Both the position numbers and the translations under genes were made by a program. This document shows positions 11,901 to 18,207 of a stretch of 42,804 nucleotides of DNA, one piece after another (position 1 is the stretch's first letter; every line of letters begins with the position of its first letter). This DNA is from a bacterium (lineage in GTDB: Bacteria; UBA10199; 2-02-FULL-44-16; JAAZCA01), in assembly GCA_021810905.1 (NCBI GenBank), contig JAJZQH010000017.1, positions 1-42,804 on the forward strand. Direction: 5' to 3'. Under the pieces are notes generated by a model. It was not told the DNA's origin, made no database searches, and worked only from the letters and a program-made list of their open reading frames with translations.

Positions 11901-14900
11901 GATCGTGCTGTTATCGGCAAGAGACAAGGAGCGTCTGAAGGAATATGCGCGGGAATTGTTAGCGCATCTTGACTCACCAGAGGCAGGTGAACGGCGTCTC
12001 AATGAGAATAATCACGAACCTGTTTTAAGGGATATAGCATACACCCTGCAGGCAGGCCGAGAGGCGATGGATGAAAGGCTGGCAATTACAACTGGAAGCG
12101 TTGATGAGCTGAAGGAAAAGCTTCGTAAATATCTGGGCGGGGAAGAGTATCTTGACGGGCTGCATGTCGGAGATGTCAACGCCCTTAAAGATAAACGTGG
12201 AATCATTGGGAACGGAGAAGAAGACAGACATTACATACGTGAACTGTTTGAAAGACGAAATTTAGACAAGTTGGCAGGGCTGTGGGTGAACGGGGCGGAT
12301 ATCGATTGGGACTCATTGTATCGGGATCAGGCATCCAGGCCGCAGCGGGTATCGTTGCCCACGTATCCCTTCAAACGCGAGCGCTACTGGGCGCGAGATA
12401 ATATCGTGGGAAAATCAGAAGCAACAGCTGATGTACGGAAACAGCAGGTTGTTTCTTTAAAAACTCATGGAGAGGACCTCGGCAAGGCAGCTGAAGCAAG
12501 GAGGATAAGTTTAACTAAGCCAGCCGGTGCATACCCGCAGACGCATGAGGATACATATAAACCGGTGATCGCCGAGGCGGGCGGCGAAAGCTACGGTACT
12601 ATAGAATCAGTCGTGAGACGCGAATTGGCAGGCATCCTCTTTAGAGATGCCGAGAGTATCGATGATGACAAACCGTTCGCTGAGTACGGCATGGATTCAA
12701 TCATGGCGGTGGAGTTTTTAAATAAACTGAATGACATATTTCACACGAAGATCCCTGCAAACAAATTGTATGATTTTCACACGGTCGGTAAGATGGCGGC
12801 ATATCTTCATTCGCTGACGAAGGATATGAATGTAACGGAGTTGAAACAGGACGGTTTGATGCATGAAGAAGGAATAAACATTGACGATGCTGAAGCGCGT
12901 GACACGGCAATAGCCGTAATCGGCATGTCTGCGAGATTTCCTGGCGCGAGGAATGTAGATGCCTATTGGCAGAATCTGATGACGGGCAAGGACTCCGTGC
13001 GGGAAGTCCCGAAAGAACGCTGGGATCCGGCGCAATATTATGATTCAGACCCGAAGGCGCCCAATAAAACTATCAGCAAATGGGGCGGTTTTCTCGATGA
13101 CATAGATGAGTTTGATCCTCTTTTTTTCAGCATAGCTCCGTCAGACGCGGAACTGATGGACCCCCAGCAGCGTCTTTTTTTAGAGGAGGCTTACAGTGCG
13201 CTGGAGGATGCAGGTTATTCACGAAAAAAACTGAATAACGTCAAGTGTGGCGTGTACGTCGGCGTAATGAATAACGACTACATGTCTCTTCTTAAGAGAT
13301 ATATCGGGATTGAACAGCCTGTGGGTGAATTGCTCGGAAATTCTAATTCCATACTGGCTTCCAGGATAGCGTATTTTTTGAATCTAAAGGGACCTGCAGT
13401 TCCCGTTGATACTGCATGCTCATCATCGTTGCTTGCGATACATATGGCCTGCAGATCCCTGCTTGATGATGAGGCTGAGATGATGCTTGGCGGCGGTGTA
13501 ACTCTGTATATTACGGAAGAAACGTATATAATGATGAGCAAGGCGGGCATGCTGTCTCCGGTGGGCAGGTGCAAGACGTTTGACAACGAGGCTGATGGTT
13601 TTGTTCCGGGTGAAGGCGCAGGATTTGTTGTCTTGAAAAAATTATCCAACGCAATCAGGGATGGAGATCATATTTACGGTGTGATCAAGGGGTCCGGTAT
13701 TAATCAGGATGGAAAAACCAATGGCATTACCGCTCCAAGCGGTGAGGCGCAGAAGGAGTTGGAGCTCGAAGTATATAGAAGATACGGGATTAATCCGGAG
13801 ACTATAAGTTATGTTGAGGCGCATGGGACCGGCACCAAATTGGGCGACCCGATTGAAGTGGCGGCGTTGACCGAGGCGTTTCGAGAATACACCGATAAGA
13901 AACAATATTGTGCGATCGGTTCCGTGAAAACGAACGTCGGCCATACATCTGCAGCAGCAGGTGTTGCGGGTGTGATCAAAGTCCTGCTGAGCATGCAGCA
14001 TAAACTGATACCTCCATCGATCAATTATACGGAACCCAATGAGCACATAAATTTCAAGGACAGTCCTTTTTATGTAAACACAAGGCTCCAGAAATGGGAG
14101 CCTGCGTACGGGTCCTTGCGCCGCGCGGCGGTCAGCGCGTTTGGATTCAGCGGGACTAATGCGCATCTGGTTCTCGAAGAATATCCGAATATTGAGGAGA
14201 AAGCTGGGCTGACGGGAAAGTCTGGAGGCTCTTCGCTGATTATTTTGTCAGCGAGAAGCATGGATGGATTGAGTGATTATGTGAAGAGGATGGCGGACTA
14301 TATAGAGACAAAATGCGAGGGAGTCGCTGGTGAAGAATTGCATCCTGATCTGGAATCTATCGCTTACACATTACAGGTAGGCAGAGACGCAATGAGTGAA
14401 CGATTGGCGATTGTTGCGAATACGATCGATGAGTTGAAGTTAAAGCTGGTTAAATACCTGCAAGGCGACACGAATATAGAAGGGCTGCGCAGCAGTGCTG
14501 CTGATACTGTGAAGGCGAAACCGGCAATTCCTGGAAAAAGCGCGGAGGACAGGGAATATATTCGGCAGTTGTTTACAAATGGCAATCTGGACGAGTTGGC
14601 GGAATTATGGGTGAGCGGTTCCGATATCGACTGGGAGACGGTTTACAGGGATCGGACGGTAATGCCGCGGAAGATATCCCTGCCCACGTACCCTTTCAAG
14701 CGCGAGCGGTACTGGATTCAGGAGACGGCTGGAAAGGCCGTTGCTGGTGCATTTGCAAGACTGCATGAATTGCTGGACAGCAATGAATCAACGTTGAAAG
14801 GACCACGCTTTCGCAAGACATTGAACGGTGATGAATATTATCTGCGCGATCATGTAGTCGGCGGCTCCAGGGTGTTGCCGGGCGTAGTGTATCTGGAAAT

Positions 14901-17900
14901 GACGCGCGTTGCTGCCGACCTTGCAGGCGAAGGCTCCAGGGTAAAACGCATTAGGGATGTAATGTGGCGACAGCCGGTGCGAATTGATGACGATAAGATG
15001 GAAGTTTATGTGAGCCTGATTCCCGGTGATCAAAACGTTGTTTTTGAGGTGAGCAGCCGCAGGGGCGGCGCAGGAGAAAGGGTAATCAACTCGAAGGGCA
15101 TGATAGAGTATGGAGACTGTCGTGCCGCTGGTGGAGATCGTATCGATCTGGAAGCGATACGAGGCAGATGCGTGCAGAAAATGAGTTCCGAGCAGTGTTA
15201 TGGCATATTTAAAGATATCGGTTTGCTCTACGGACCCAGTTTTCAGTCGATACGCGAATTAAGGTTTTGTGATGAAGAGGCTTTGGGAGAACTTGTACTG
15301 CCCATGAGCATGAAACAGGGGTTTGGAAAATACGTATTACATCCGTCGCTCATGGATGGGGCTTTGCAGTCCGTGATGGGATTGATGGATGATACGACTG
15401 GCGGGACGTATGTACCATATTCATTGAGAGACCTTGAAATCATAAAACCGCTGGAAGAGAGGTGCTATTCGTATGTTAGAGCTGCCGAGGGTGGAACTGA
15501 AGCAGAGAAACGATTTGATATACTGATCGTAAATGAATCAGGGGAGATATTGATACGCATTAACGGATTTGTAACACGGTTATACAGGAAGAAAATGGCG
15601 GAGCGGGTAATTCCGGACAGCGAGGTCATTTGTCTCGGCGAGAAATGGGAGGAGACAGATGCGGCCGGCGATCGTGAACCGATAACGGGGAGTTTATTGC
15701 TTGTGGGGGGGGATGAAAAGGAGCGGGCGGTTTTGCAGGGAATGCTGGGCAATAGAGGACGAGTAATTCATGTGCGGTATGGAATAGAGTACAGAGAGTC
15801 GGAAGATTGGATATATGCAGTACGGCCTGGAGAAAACGACGATTATCGACGCATGATTGAGTCATTGAGTGCGAAGGATATTCGTCCTGAAAAAGTTGTC
15901 TATTTGTGGGGATCTGGAGATTTTATAAGTGAAATTAAAGAGGTGCAAGACGGTCTGGAACGAAGTTTTTATTCATTATGCGGATTGACGCGAGCGTTGA
16001 TGGAAAAGGGGCCCGGGGCGATTGCAAAGATCGCGTGTGTAAACATGGGAAGTGGTGTTGATCCGGTATTCAGCGGAATCCGCGGATTTGCGAGGAGCGT
16101 AAATTTAGAGAATGCCAGGTTCAAATTTAAAAACGTAACTTTGGGACCGGATGTCCTGTCTGAGGAAATGGCTAAAGTGGTTGAGGATGAGCTCGAGTTG
16201 TGGAGCGATGGATTCGCAGAAGTGAAATATGAAGGCGGTAAGAGATACGAACGAAGATATAAAGATGTGGGTACCGGTGAATCTGATGGTGGCGGTGCAA
16301 GTCTGAGGTGTGGTGGGGTTTACGTAATCACCGGGGGTATGGGCGGACTTGGAAAAATCTTCGCTGAATTTTTGTCGAAAGAATATCAGGCAAAACTTGT
16401 GTTGAGCGGAAGGCGGGAAATAGATGAGAAAGTGGAGATCGAGTTGGCGGAGATCGGTGCGCTGGGAGGCGAAGCTGTATATGTGAAGTGCGATGTAACA
16501 AAGCGCGATGAGGTGATGGAGTTATTGGATGCCGGACGTAAACGGTTTGGGAGAATAAATGGAATTATCCACGCGGCAGGGGTGCTGCGCGATGCATTCT
16601 TGATGAAAAAAACCCGTGAAGACATGGAATCGGTAATCGGCCCCAAGGTATATGGTGCAATCAATCTGGATGCGGAGAGCAGAGGAGACAGTCTGGATAT
16701 CTTCGTATTATTTTCATCGATAGCCGGCGTTATGGGTAACGTGGGACAGACCGATTATGCTTACGGGAATCGGTTCATGGATATTTTTGCCGAATGGCGA
16801 GAGGCGTTGCGATCTGATGGTAAGGCATCAGGCAGGACGATATCCATCGATTGGCCGCTATGGGAAGAAGGCGGGATGATGGTTGATGATGAGACGAAGA
16901 ACTGGATGAAGATCAAATTTGGTATGAATCTGCTTTCAACCGCCAATGGCGTTGATGCCTTCAAGAAAGCAATTTCTTGTCATGATTCACATATGGTCGT
17001 CCTCGAAGGGCAAGCGGAGAGGATAAAACAGCGGTTGGGTATTGGCAGATCAGTATTGCCGGGAAAGGCTGCGGAGGGTACGGGCGGGGCGAAGTCGGAC
17101 GTGGTTTCAGAAGATGGTCTGCTGGCGGGAATTGAAAAAGACCTTCTTGGACTGTTTGCGGAGTTGTTGAAAATGAATGTTGATGACCTGGATCCTGAAT
17201 CAGAACTGTCAAGGTATGGCATGGATTCGATAAAGATGATGCAGATATTAAATCGCGTGGATTCTCTGTACGGCGTAACGGTTGATCCTGGTTCCGCGGC
17301 GATGAAACCTACGATTCGACAACTTGCTGGATTCCTGGTCACTGAATGTCATGTGAAAGCGCTTGCGAATACCCGTGCGGGTGATGTCGGACAATTCCGT
17401 GATGTTTTGGAATTACGCAGCCTGAAAGATCCTGAGATTCATTCTCTCGGCCGATATGCAGAAGAAGAACAGATGTGGCGGAAGATGTTGCTGCTGGATG
17501 ATGGCGAAGCTGCAGACAACTCGCGCTTAAACGATTTCAGGGCAAGAAGGGGCTTTTTATTGCCGGTATTTCGTTCATTCTCAAGGGTGCTCTGGAGCCT
17601 TGATGTTGTGGGTGTGGAGAATCTTCCTGATGCGCCTTTTATTATGGCGCCAAATCATGCGAGCCATTTTGACGGGCTCTGGGTCATCAGCCAGTTAAGC
17701 AGTAAACTGAGGGCCGCCATCTTTGGCATCGGCAAAAAAGAACTGCTCGAAAAGCATGCCACGAAGTTTTTTGCTTCCATGGGCAATTTGATACCTATCG
17801 ACCGCACTGGTGATTTTATGCCTGCCCTTCGCGCCGGCGCTCAGGTGCTACGGAGCGGTAGAATCCTGATTCTGCATCCCGAAGGCACACGAACCTCTGA

Positions 17901-18207
17901 TGGAAACATGCTGCCGTTCAAGTCTGGCCTGGGTATACTTGCCATGGCGTTGCGCGTTCCCGTGGTTCCCATCGGCATCAGCGGTTCTTTTGAAGTCTTT
18001 CCGAATAAAATCCTTACGCCCAGGTTGATCAGGTGGTCTAAGCTGTCGCGGTATCATATTAACGTAAGGCTGGGAAAACCCGTCAGGATTGAGGACGAAA
18101 TAAGAAGTGGTGCGTTGGATGCTAATTCCGCCACAATTGCAGAGGACTTTACAAAACTCCTTCACGACAGGGTCGCGGAGTTGCTCCAATGCGCGTCCCC
18201 ATCTTGA
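1..18207 (+). CDS. Trans-AT modular polyketide synthase with C-terminal PlsC acyltransferase domain (5' end outside window)
   Basis: The frame is open from base 1, and the first residues match the post-ketosynthase linkers found later in the protein, so the gene starts upstream and the TTG at 19 is not a real start. Order seen: (KS linker)-DH-KR-ACP, KS-ACP-ACP, KS-DH-KR-ACP, KS-ACP, KS-DH-KR-ACP, PlsC. All four KS have the DTACSSS/ETACSSS cysteine and both histidine motifs (HGTGT, N-I/V-GH). All three DH have HxxxGxxxxP plus the DGALQ aspartate. All three KR have TGGxGGLG and the S/Y catalytic pair. There is no GHSxG acyltransferase, so malonyl units must be loaded in trans. Each KS is followed by a linker ending in YPF..+R(Y/F)W, typical of trans-AT enzymes. 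There is no thioesterase and no ER. The 3' end overlaps psd by 59 bp, tail to tail. GC is lower than in the flanks. The assembly-line class is certain; the product is unknown. Confidence 0.95.
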   Translation, partial: DELRDGLAKYLKGENVAEGLHSGSAKAVRDKNGVIGDSEDEREFIRTLFEKRNLNKIAALWVNGSNIDWQLLYGDGKEALHRVPLPAYPFKRERYWIPEGAGEVSVKGAQSRLHEMLDSNESTLGEQRYRKVLTGNEYYLRDHVVSGTKTLPGVVYLEMARLAGDLAGEGSKINRISDVVWLQPVQVDGGRAEVYVNLHPDEGFVGYEVSSGAGNGGDRIVNSQGRLEYGMRDDAKTERVDIEAIRARCTENKDKESVYRLSRSMELEYGTTFQAISGLIYNDKEVLAKLELPETLKGGFDEYVLHPSLVDGALQSTLSLMGAAGDNRIYVPFSLGKVEIVRPLVDHCYAYARSTDGGVGGMREFDIDIADEAGNVLVGILKFTVREYSKEMVKPAKKSETLNYLSESWKESLLDSVHEAMSGSVMLIGGSEELRSTLREKIGCGCRMLQIKNGGGYEKLEDGLYEVKAGVKADYQSVVEDLDKEGTPPDKIVYLYEGIELEREDGDVGAALAGYIYSVFGMTRALMMAKAGGDVKMLCAYHGNGVNPYVGGLSGFGRSAHLENSKFNYKIVSVGANASNAELAGRLVDEFESWDVKDVEIKYDRDKRYKRILEKVDLEKENGGAASLKQGGVYLITGGIGGLGAIFARHLSATYKTKLVLSDVRELDARGEALLSEVSGLGGEVLYVRCDVTKLDDVMELVKRAKERFGRIDGIIHAAGAIRDSFVMKKKREEMELVLNAKIYGAINLDAATAGEDLEFFVTFASIAGVMGNIGQSDYAYANRFLDNFAEWREGLRDRKERQGRTLSIDWPLWAEGGMAVGEETKKWLKQMLGIVVLPTSDGIMAFEAAVRGARSQVCVVYGDVSKMQTLVGTASEEKAAAGNNISEASVREMGALLFDKIRLDMVKIVAGIIKVDESDVDIEAEMSEYGFDSINITDLTNKINMRYGINLTPAVFFEHGSIASMVQYLLKEQRAVLSDYYKLDAGIETKAPVKVEEPEALPPIRSRFRRFEPATASVMPAEDPIAVVGMSGVFPQSTDLDEFWRHLEACDDLITEVPPDRWDWREYYGDPQLEGNRTKSKWGGFMKEVDKFDAPFFKISPREAELMDPQQRIFLEVVWKTIENAGYSPSALSGSRTGLFVGVGSVDYYELLNELKIPIEAYTSTGWTHSILANRISYLLNLRGPSEPIDTACSSSLIAIHRAVRAIHDGDCDMAIAGGVSVMLTPTLHISFSKAGMLSDDGRCKTFDKSANGYVRGEGAGAVLLKPLSRAISDGDHIYGIIRATAENHGGHVSSLTVPNPVAQAELLVDAYGRAGIEPWRVGYVECHGTGTPLGDPVEVNGLKKAFADLYGKSHMEFSGEAYCGLGTVKTNIGHLETAAGIAGVVKVLLSLEHKKLPGAVHFHELNPYIELKNSPFYIVDKTQEWKPLQDRNGKELPRVAGVSSFGFGGANAHVVIEEYDDSRRKAQGIRHADDGERLIVLSASDKERLQDYVKEIAAYLNDLSSSEEEAIRPALRDIAYTLQVGREAMEERLAVVTKNIDGLREALAKYLKGESVAEGMHTGNTRGARDKNGVIGDSEDERAFVRTLFEKRNLNKIAALWVNGSNIDWQLLYDVNKEMLRRIALPTYPFAKKRFWLGERAQSHAYAVGNDAYNRHKVKVVLDKVGDHASADNSYRLSSETIEPAVRSAPSELHQGIKYKMENAGRSVANVITKAISQILYIDAEEIDEETKFVDLGLDSITAVEAVKNINEALSVNLQVIKLYDYNTIKSLAKYLISEYQTSLSTDMMRHVASVNDLSEIIDLGTSMRRVVLTSVGNNDNVETGNIDVNEVCADVQRTGIFEATQHSVDGESMKRFAGKVIRETISGVLYVEDDDVDDETKFVDLGLDSITAVEVVKRINDVLNINLQVIKLYDVNNITGLIAYLVETFADKISCYCREYGNLQSDEIEKMAASDVVNNRQALIHEHIADNDISPVSTVLTPAYQSPRSSRDIAVIGISGRFPGANDVDKFWDNLANGVDSITEIPAERWDFHKYYDADPSSEHKTYSKWGGFVDDVDKFDPLFFSISPAEAEYMDPQQRLFLEESWKALEDSGYNAKKMSGVKCGVFVGVGQGDYDYNQAGFIDGLSSRTLLGMSTSILSARISYMLNLKGPSLAIETACSSSLVAIHEACQSIINGESDLALAGGVFVMCTPKMHIMTSSMGMLSHDGRCKTFDNSADGFVPGEGVGVIVLKPLLKAIDDCDNIYGVIKGSCINQDGATNGITAPSGESQTSLELEVYKKYEINPMTISYVEAHGTGTKLGDPLEVQAINRAFSEYVAEKQYCAIGSVKTNIGHSLTAAGVASVIKVLLCLKHKSLVPSINFLHPNEHITFRDTPFYVNTEFKKWANIYGDHRRAAISAFGFSGTNCHMVLEEYVDDRKRGSAANPGPFIFTLSAKNQSSLSEYVKKTREHILSKELHLSLADLAYTMQIGRESMDARLAVVVNDLGELNSNLEKYLRGEKNVEGLHIGNAKAVEDRNGIIGDSIEEKEFIRNLFDKRNYNKLAALWAGGSEMYWQMLYRDSENCPHRISLPTYPFKRERYWIPESTGEATVRGSQGRLHELLDSNESTLGEQRYRKVLSGNEYYLRDHVVGGTKILPGVAYLEMARLAGDLAGEGSKVSRISDVVWLQPVLVDDGKTEVSVTLFPGEGFVEYEVSSGGERAVNSQGRLEYGERAEGSIDRIDMEAVRARCTERIGKESLYRRFGEMGLNYGLSFQAIQELNHNDEEVLAKLELPESLRDGFGEYVLHPSLMDGALQSVVGLMGDAGEAIYVPFSLGEVEITKPLEERCYAYVRIAEGSERNAKQFDIAIANESGDVLVRIKDFAVRQYSREKVKAAEDTERLVYLREDWAESSLTSTSEPIAGTVLLMSSSEGVMGSIRGLVGDRGNIIQVKYGKGFKETGDGIYEVKAGDEEDHRRLVETLHGRNIHPDKIVYVWKTSRFGEGEKDVGKSLERELYSMHSLTRALMEGKPREEIKFLCMNRCEGLNPLASALSGYARGANLENPKFKYKIISTDAEVDDDYLAKKMGLEFSNWGDVGVTEILYEGGLRYQRNLEEMNLKPADEAGAGLKEGGVYVITGGMGGLGLMFARHLSHRYKARLILSGRRDLDGKIENDLAAINGLGGEAIYVRCDITKSEEVGELLRNGRERYGRINGIIHAAGVLHDSFITKKTRKEMESVIGPKVYGTINLDAASRGDDLDVFVLFSSLAGIVGNVGQTDYAYGNRFMDNFAEWRELLRKEGKVRGRTVSIDWPLWEEGGMHVDEESKKWLKETMGMIALRSDDGIAAFERVLMGVTGHVSVFFGNAQGIEKLVRKIAVERGTAKEQAPEGMAKGMNVELLGKVRKDTLKLVSEILKVKENDIDIEADMSEYGFDSIMITSFANKLNGKYGIELRPAVFFEHGSIGSLVGYLIAEYSDKLMDHYEIDRVNIMAPHVTPPESAQGKIAKEQFRRSRFFNERVSPAAGSANEPVAVIGMSGVFPQSSDLDEFWHHLERCDDLITEIPPDRWNWNEYYGDQAKEENKTKAKWGGFMKEVDKFDATFFNIAPREAEFMDPQQRIFLEVVWKCIEDAGYRAKLLSGTKTGLFVGVSSSDYNEVLQRAGININAHMPTGLAHSVLANRISYLLNLRGPSEPIDTACSSSLISIHRAVRSIQDGDCDMAIAGGVNVILTPMLHIAFSKAGMLSEDGRCKTFDASANGYVRGEGAGAVLLKKLSKAISDGDHIYGVIRGTAENHGGHVSSLTVPNPIAQAELLVDAYGRAGIEPWRIGYIECHGTGTSLGDPVEVNGLKRAFAEMYRKMGKEFSGVAYCGLGTVKTNIGHLEASAGIAGFIKALLSMWHGELPGVVHFKELNPQIEISGSPFYIVDKSMKWERLRNASGRELPRVLGVSSFGFGGANAHIVVEEYWNENEARQQLEGQPEIVLLSARDKERLKEYARELLAHLDSPEAGERRLNENNHEPVLRDIAYTLQAGREAMDERLAITTGSVDELKEKLRKYLGGEEYLDGLHVGDVNALKDKRGIIGNGEEDRHYIRELFERRNLDKLAGLWVNGADIDWDSLYRDQASRPQRVSLPTYPFKRERYWARDNIVGKSEATADVRKQQVVSLKTHGEDLGKAAEARRISLTKPAGAYPQTHEDTYKPVIAEAGGESYGTIESVVRRELAGILFRDAESIDDDKPFAEYGMDSIMAVEFLNKLNDIFHTKIPANKLYDFHTVGKMAAYLHSLTKDMNVTELKQDGLMHEEGINIDDAEARDTAIAVIGMSARFPGARNVDAYWQNLMTGKDSVREVPKERWDPAQYYDSDPKAPNKTISKWGGFLDDIDEFDPLFFSIAPSDAELMDPQQRLFLEEAYSALEDAGYSRKKLNNVKCGVYVGVMNNDYMSLLKRYIGIEQPVGELLGNSNSILASRIAYFLNLKGPAVPVDTACSSSLLAIHMACRSLLDDEAEMMLGGGVTLYITEETYIMMSKAGMLSPVGRCKTFDNEADGFVPGEGAGFVVLKKLSNAIRDGDHIYGVIKGSGINQDGKTNGITAPSGEAQKELELEVYRRYGINPETISYVEAHGTGTKLGDPIEVAALTEAFREYTDKKQYCAIGSVKTNVGHTSAAAGVAGVIKVLLSMQHKLIPPSINYTEPNEHINFKDSPFYVNTRLQKWEPAYGSLRRAAVSAFGFSGTNAHLVLEEYPNIEEKAGLTGKSGGSSLIILSARSMDGLSDYVKRMADYIETKCEGVAGEELHPDLESIAYTLQVGRDAMSERLAIVANTIDELKLKLVKYLQGDTNIEGLRSSAADTVKAKPAIPGKSAEDREYIRQLFTNGNLDELAELWVSGSDIDWETVYRDRTVMPRKISLPTYPFKRERYWIQETAGKAVAGAFARLHELLDSNESTLKGPRFRKTLNGDEYYLRDHVVGGSRVLPGVVYLEMTRVAADLAGEGSRVKRIRDVMWRQPVRIDDDKMEVYVSLIPGDQNVVFEVSSRRGGAGERVINSKGMIEYGDCRAAGGDRIDLEAIRGRCVQKMSSEQCYGIFKDIGLLYGPSFQSIRELRFCDEEALGELVLPMSMKQGFGKYVLHPSLMDGALQSVMGLMDDTTGGTYVPYSLRDLEIIKPLEERCYSYVRAAEGGTEAEKRFDILIVNESGEILIRINGFVTRLYRKKMAERVIPDSEVICLGEKWEETDAAGDREPITGSLLLVGGDEKERAVLQGMLGNRGRVIHVRYGIEYRESEDWIYAVRPGENDDYRRMIESLSAKDIRPEKVVYLWGSGDFISEIKEVQDGLERSFYSLCGLTRALMEKGPGAIAKIACVNMGSGVDPVFSGIRGFARSVNLENARFKFKNVTLGPDVLSEEMAKVVEDELELWSDGFAEVKYEGGKRYERRYKDVGTGESDGGGASLRCGGVYVITGGMGGLGKIFAEFLSKEYQAKLVLSGRREIDEKVEIELAEIGALGGEAVYVKCDVTKRDEVMELLDAGRKRFGRINGIIHAAGVLRDAFLMKKTREDMESVIGPKVYGAINLDAESRGDSLDIFVLFSSIAGVMGNVGQTDYAYGNRFMDIFAEWREALRSDGKASGRTISIDWPLWEEGGMMVDDETKNWMKIKFGMNLLSTANGVDAFKKAISCHDSHMVVLEGQAERIKQRLGIGRSVLPGKAAEGTGGAKSDVVSEDGLLAGIEKDLLGLFAELLKMNVDDLDPESELSRYGMDSIKMMQILNRVDSLYGVTVDPGSAAMKPTIRQLAGFLVTECHVKALANTRAGDVGQFRDVLELRSLKDPEIHSLGRYAEEEQMWRKMLLLDDGEAADNSRLNDFRARRGFLLPVFRSFSRVLWSLDVVGVENLPDAPFIMAPNHASHFDGLWVISQLSSKLRAAIFGIGKKELLEKHATKFFASMGNLIPIDRTGDFMPALRAGAQVLRSGRILILHPEGTRTSDGNMLPFKSGLGILAMALRVPVVPIGISGSFEVFPNKILTPRLIRWSKLSRYHINVRLGKPVRIEDEIRSGALDANSATIAEDFTKLLHDRVAELLQCASPS
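3067..5800 (+). other. PKS module: KS-ACP-ACP (tandem carriers)
   Basis: KS covers about 3067-4385, with Cys at 3580-3582, His (HGTGT) at 3985 and His (NIGH) at 4126. A linker ending in YPF..KRFW follows. Two similar carrier proteins come next, about 5100-5345 (Ser at 5224) and 5560-5800 (Ser at 5674), both with LGLDSITAVE. No reductive domain is present, so the beta-keto group is kept, processed by a neighbouring or trans enzyme, or beta-branched. Tandem ACPs are common at beta-branching modules of trans-AT enzymes, but the tryptophan often seen after the Ser in such carriers is absent here. The KS belongs to the same subgroup as the one at 10.5 kb. Confidence 0.85.
5980..10385 (+). other. 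PKS module: KS-DH-KR-ACP
   Basis: KS covers about 5980-7258 (ETACSSS, Cys at 6490-6492). The DH covers about 7800-8630 with catalytic His at 7900 and an intact HPSLMDGALQ motif. The KR ends near 10075 and has TGGMGGLG and a QTDYAYGNRF tyrosine motif. The ACP Ser is at 10261-10263 (GFDSI). The DH and KR are very close to those of the first module (for example, the DSNESTLGEQRYRKVL stretch is identical), pointing to recent internal duplication. The KS belongs to the other subgroup (NQDG..NGITAPSG), shared with the KS at 12.9 kb. Confidence 0.88.
10545..12830 (+). other. PKS module: KS-ACP
   Basis: KS covers about 10545-11855, with Cys at 11053-11055 and intact HGTGT and NIGHLE histidines. Its sequence (AENHGGHVSSLTVPNP) groups it with the KS at 3.1 kb. 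The linker ends in YPFKRERYW near 12390. One ACP follows, with Ser at 12697-12699 (YGMDSI). There is no modifying domain, so the beta-keto group is expected to persist unless a domain of the next module or a trans enzyme acts on it. Both histidines are kept, so nothing in the sequence marks this KS as non-elongating. Confidence 0.85.
12904..17350 (+). other. Terminal PKS module: KS-DH-KR-ACP
   Basis: KS covers about 12904-14180 (Cys at 13417-13419). The DH covers about 14750-15580 with catalytic His at 14851. The KR ends near 17030 with TGGMGGLG and QTDYAYGNRF. The ACP covers about 17120-17345 with Ser at 17227-17229 (YGMDSI). With DH and KR but no ER, the chain handed to the C-terminal domain should be a 2,3-enoyl thioester, unless an enoyl reductase acts in trans. 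Confidence 0.87.
17560..18190 (+). other. PlsC/AGPAT-type acyltransferase domain at the PKS C-terminus
   Basis: All four glycerolipid acyltransferase blocks can be read. Block I is the catalytic NHASHFD (H-x4-D) at 17653-17673. Block II is GNLIPIDR near 17780. Block III is PEGTRT at 17878-17895. Block IV is VPVVPIGI near 17960. The domain is about 200 residues, the normal size, and is in frame with the ACP through a charged linker of about 70 residues (17350-17560). Family members move an acyl group from ACP or CoA to the hydroxyl of glycerol 3-phosphate or lysophosphatidate. Here it occupies the position of a releasing thioesterase, so it probably off-loads the polyketide onto a lipid acceptor. 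The acceptor is inferred from the neighbouring genes, not proven. Confidence 0.9.

Noticed and set aside
1-18207. Acyltransferase or thioesterase domain inside the PKS
   Set aside because: No GHSxG acyltransferase motif occurs after any KS, and the sequence after the last ACP is a PlsC fold with no alpha/beta-hydrolase motif.
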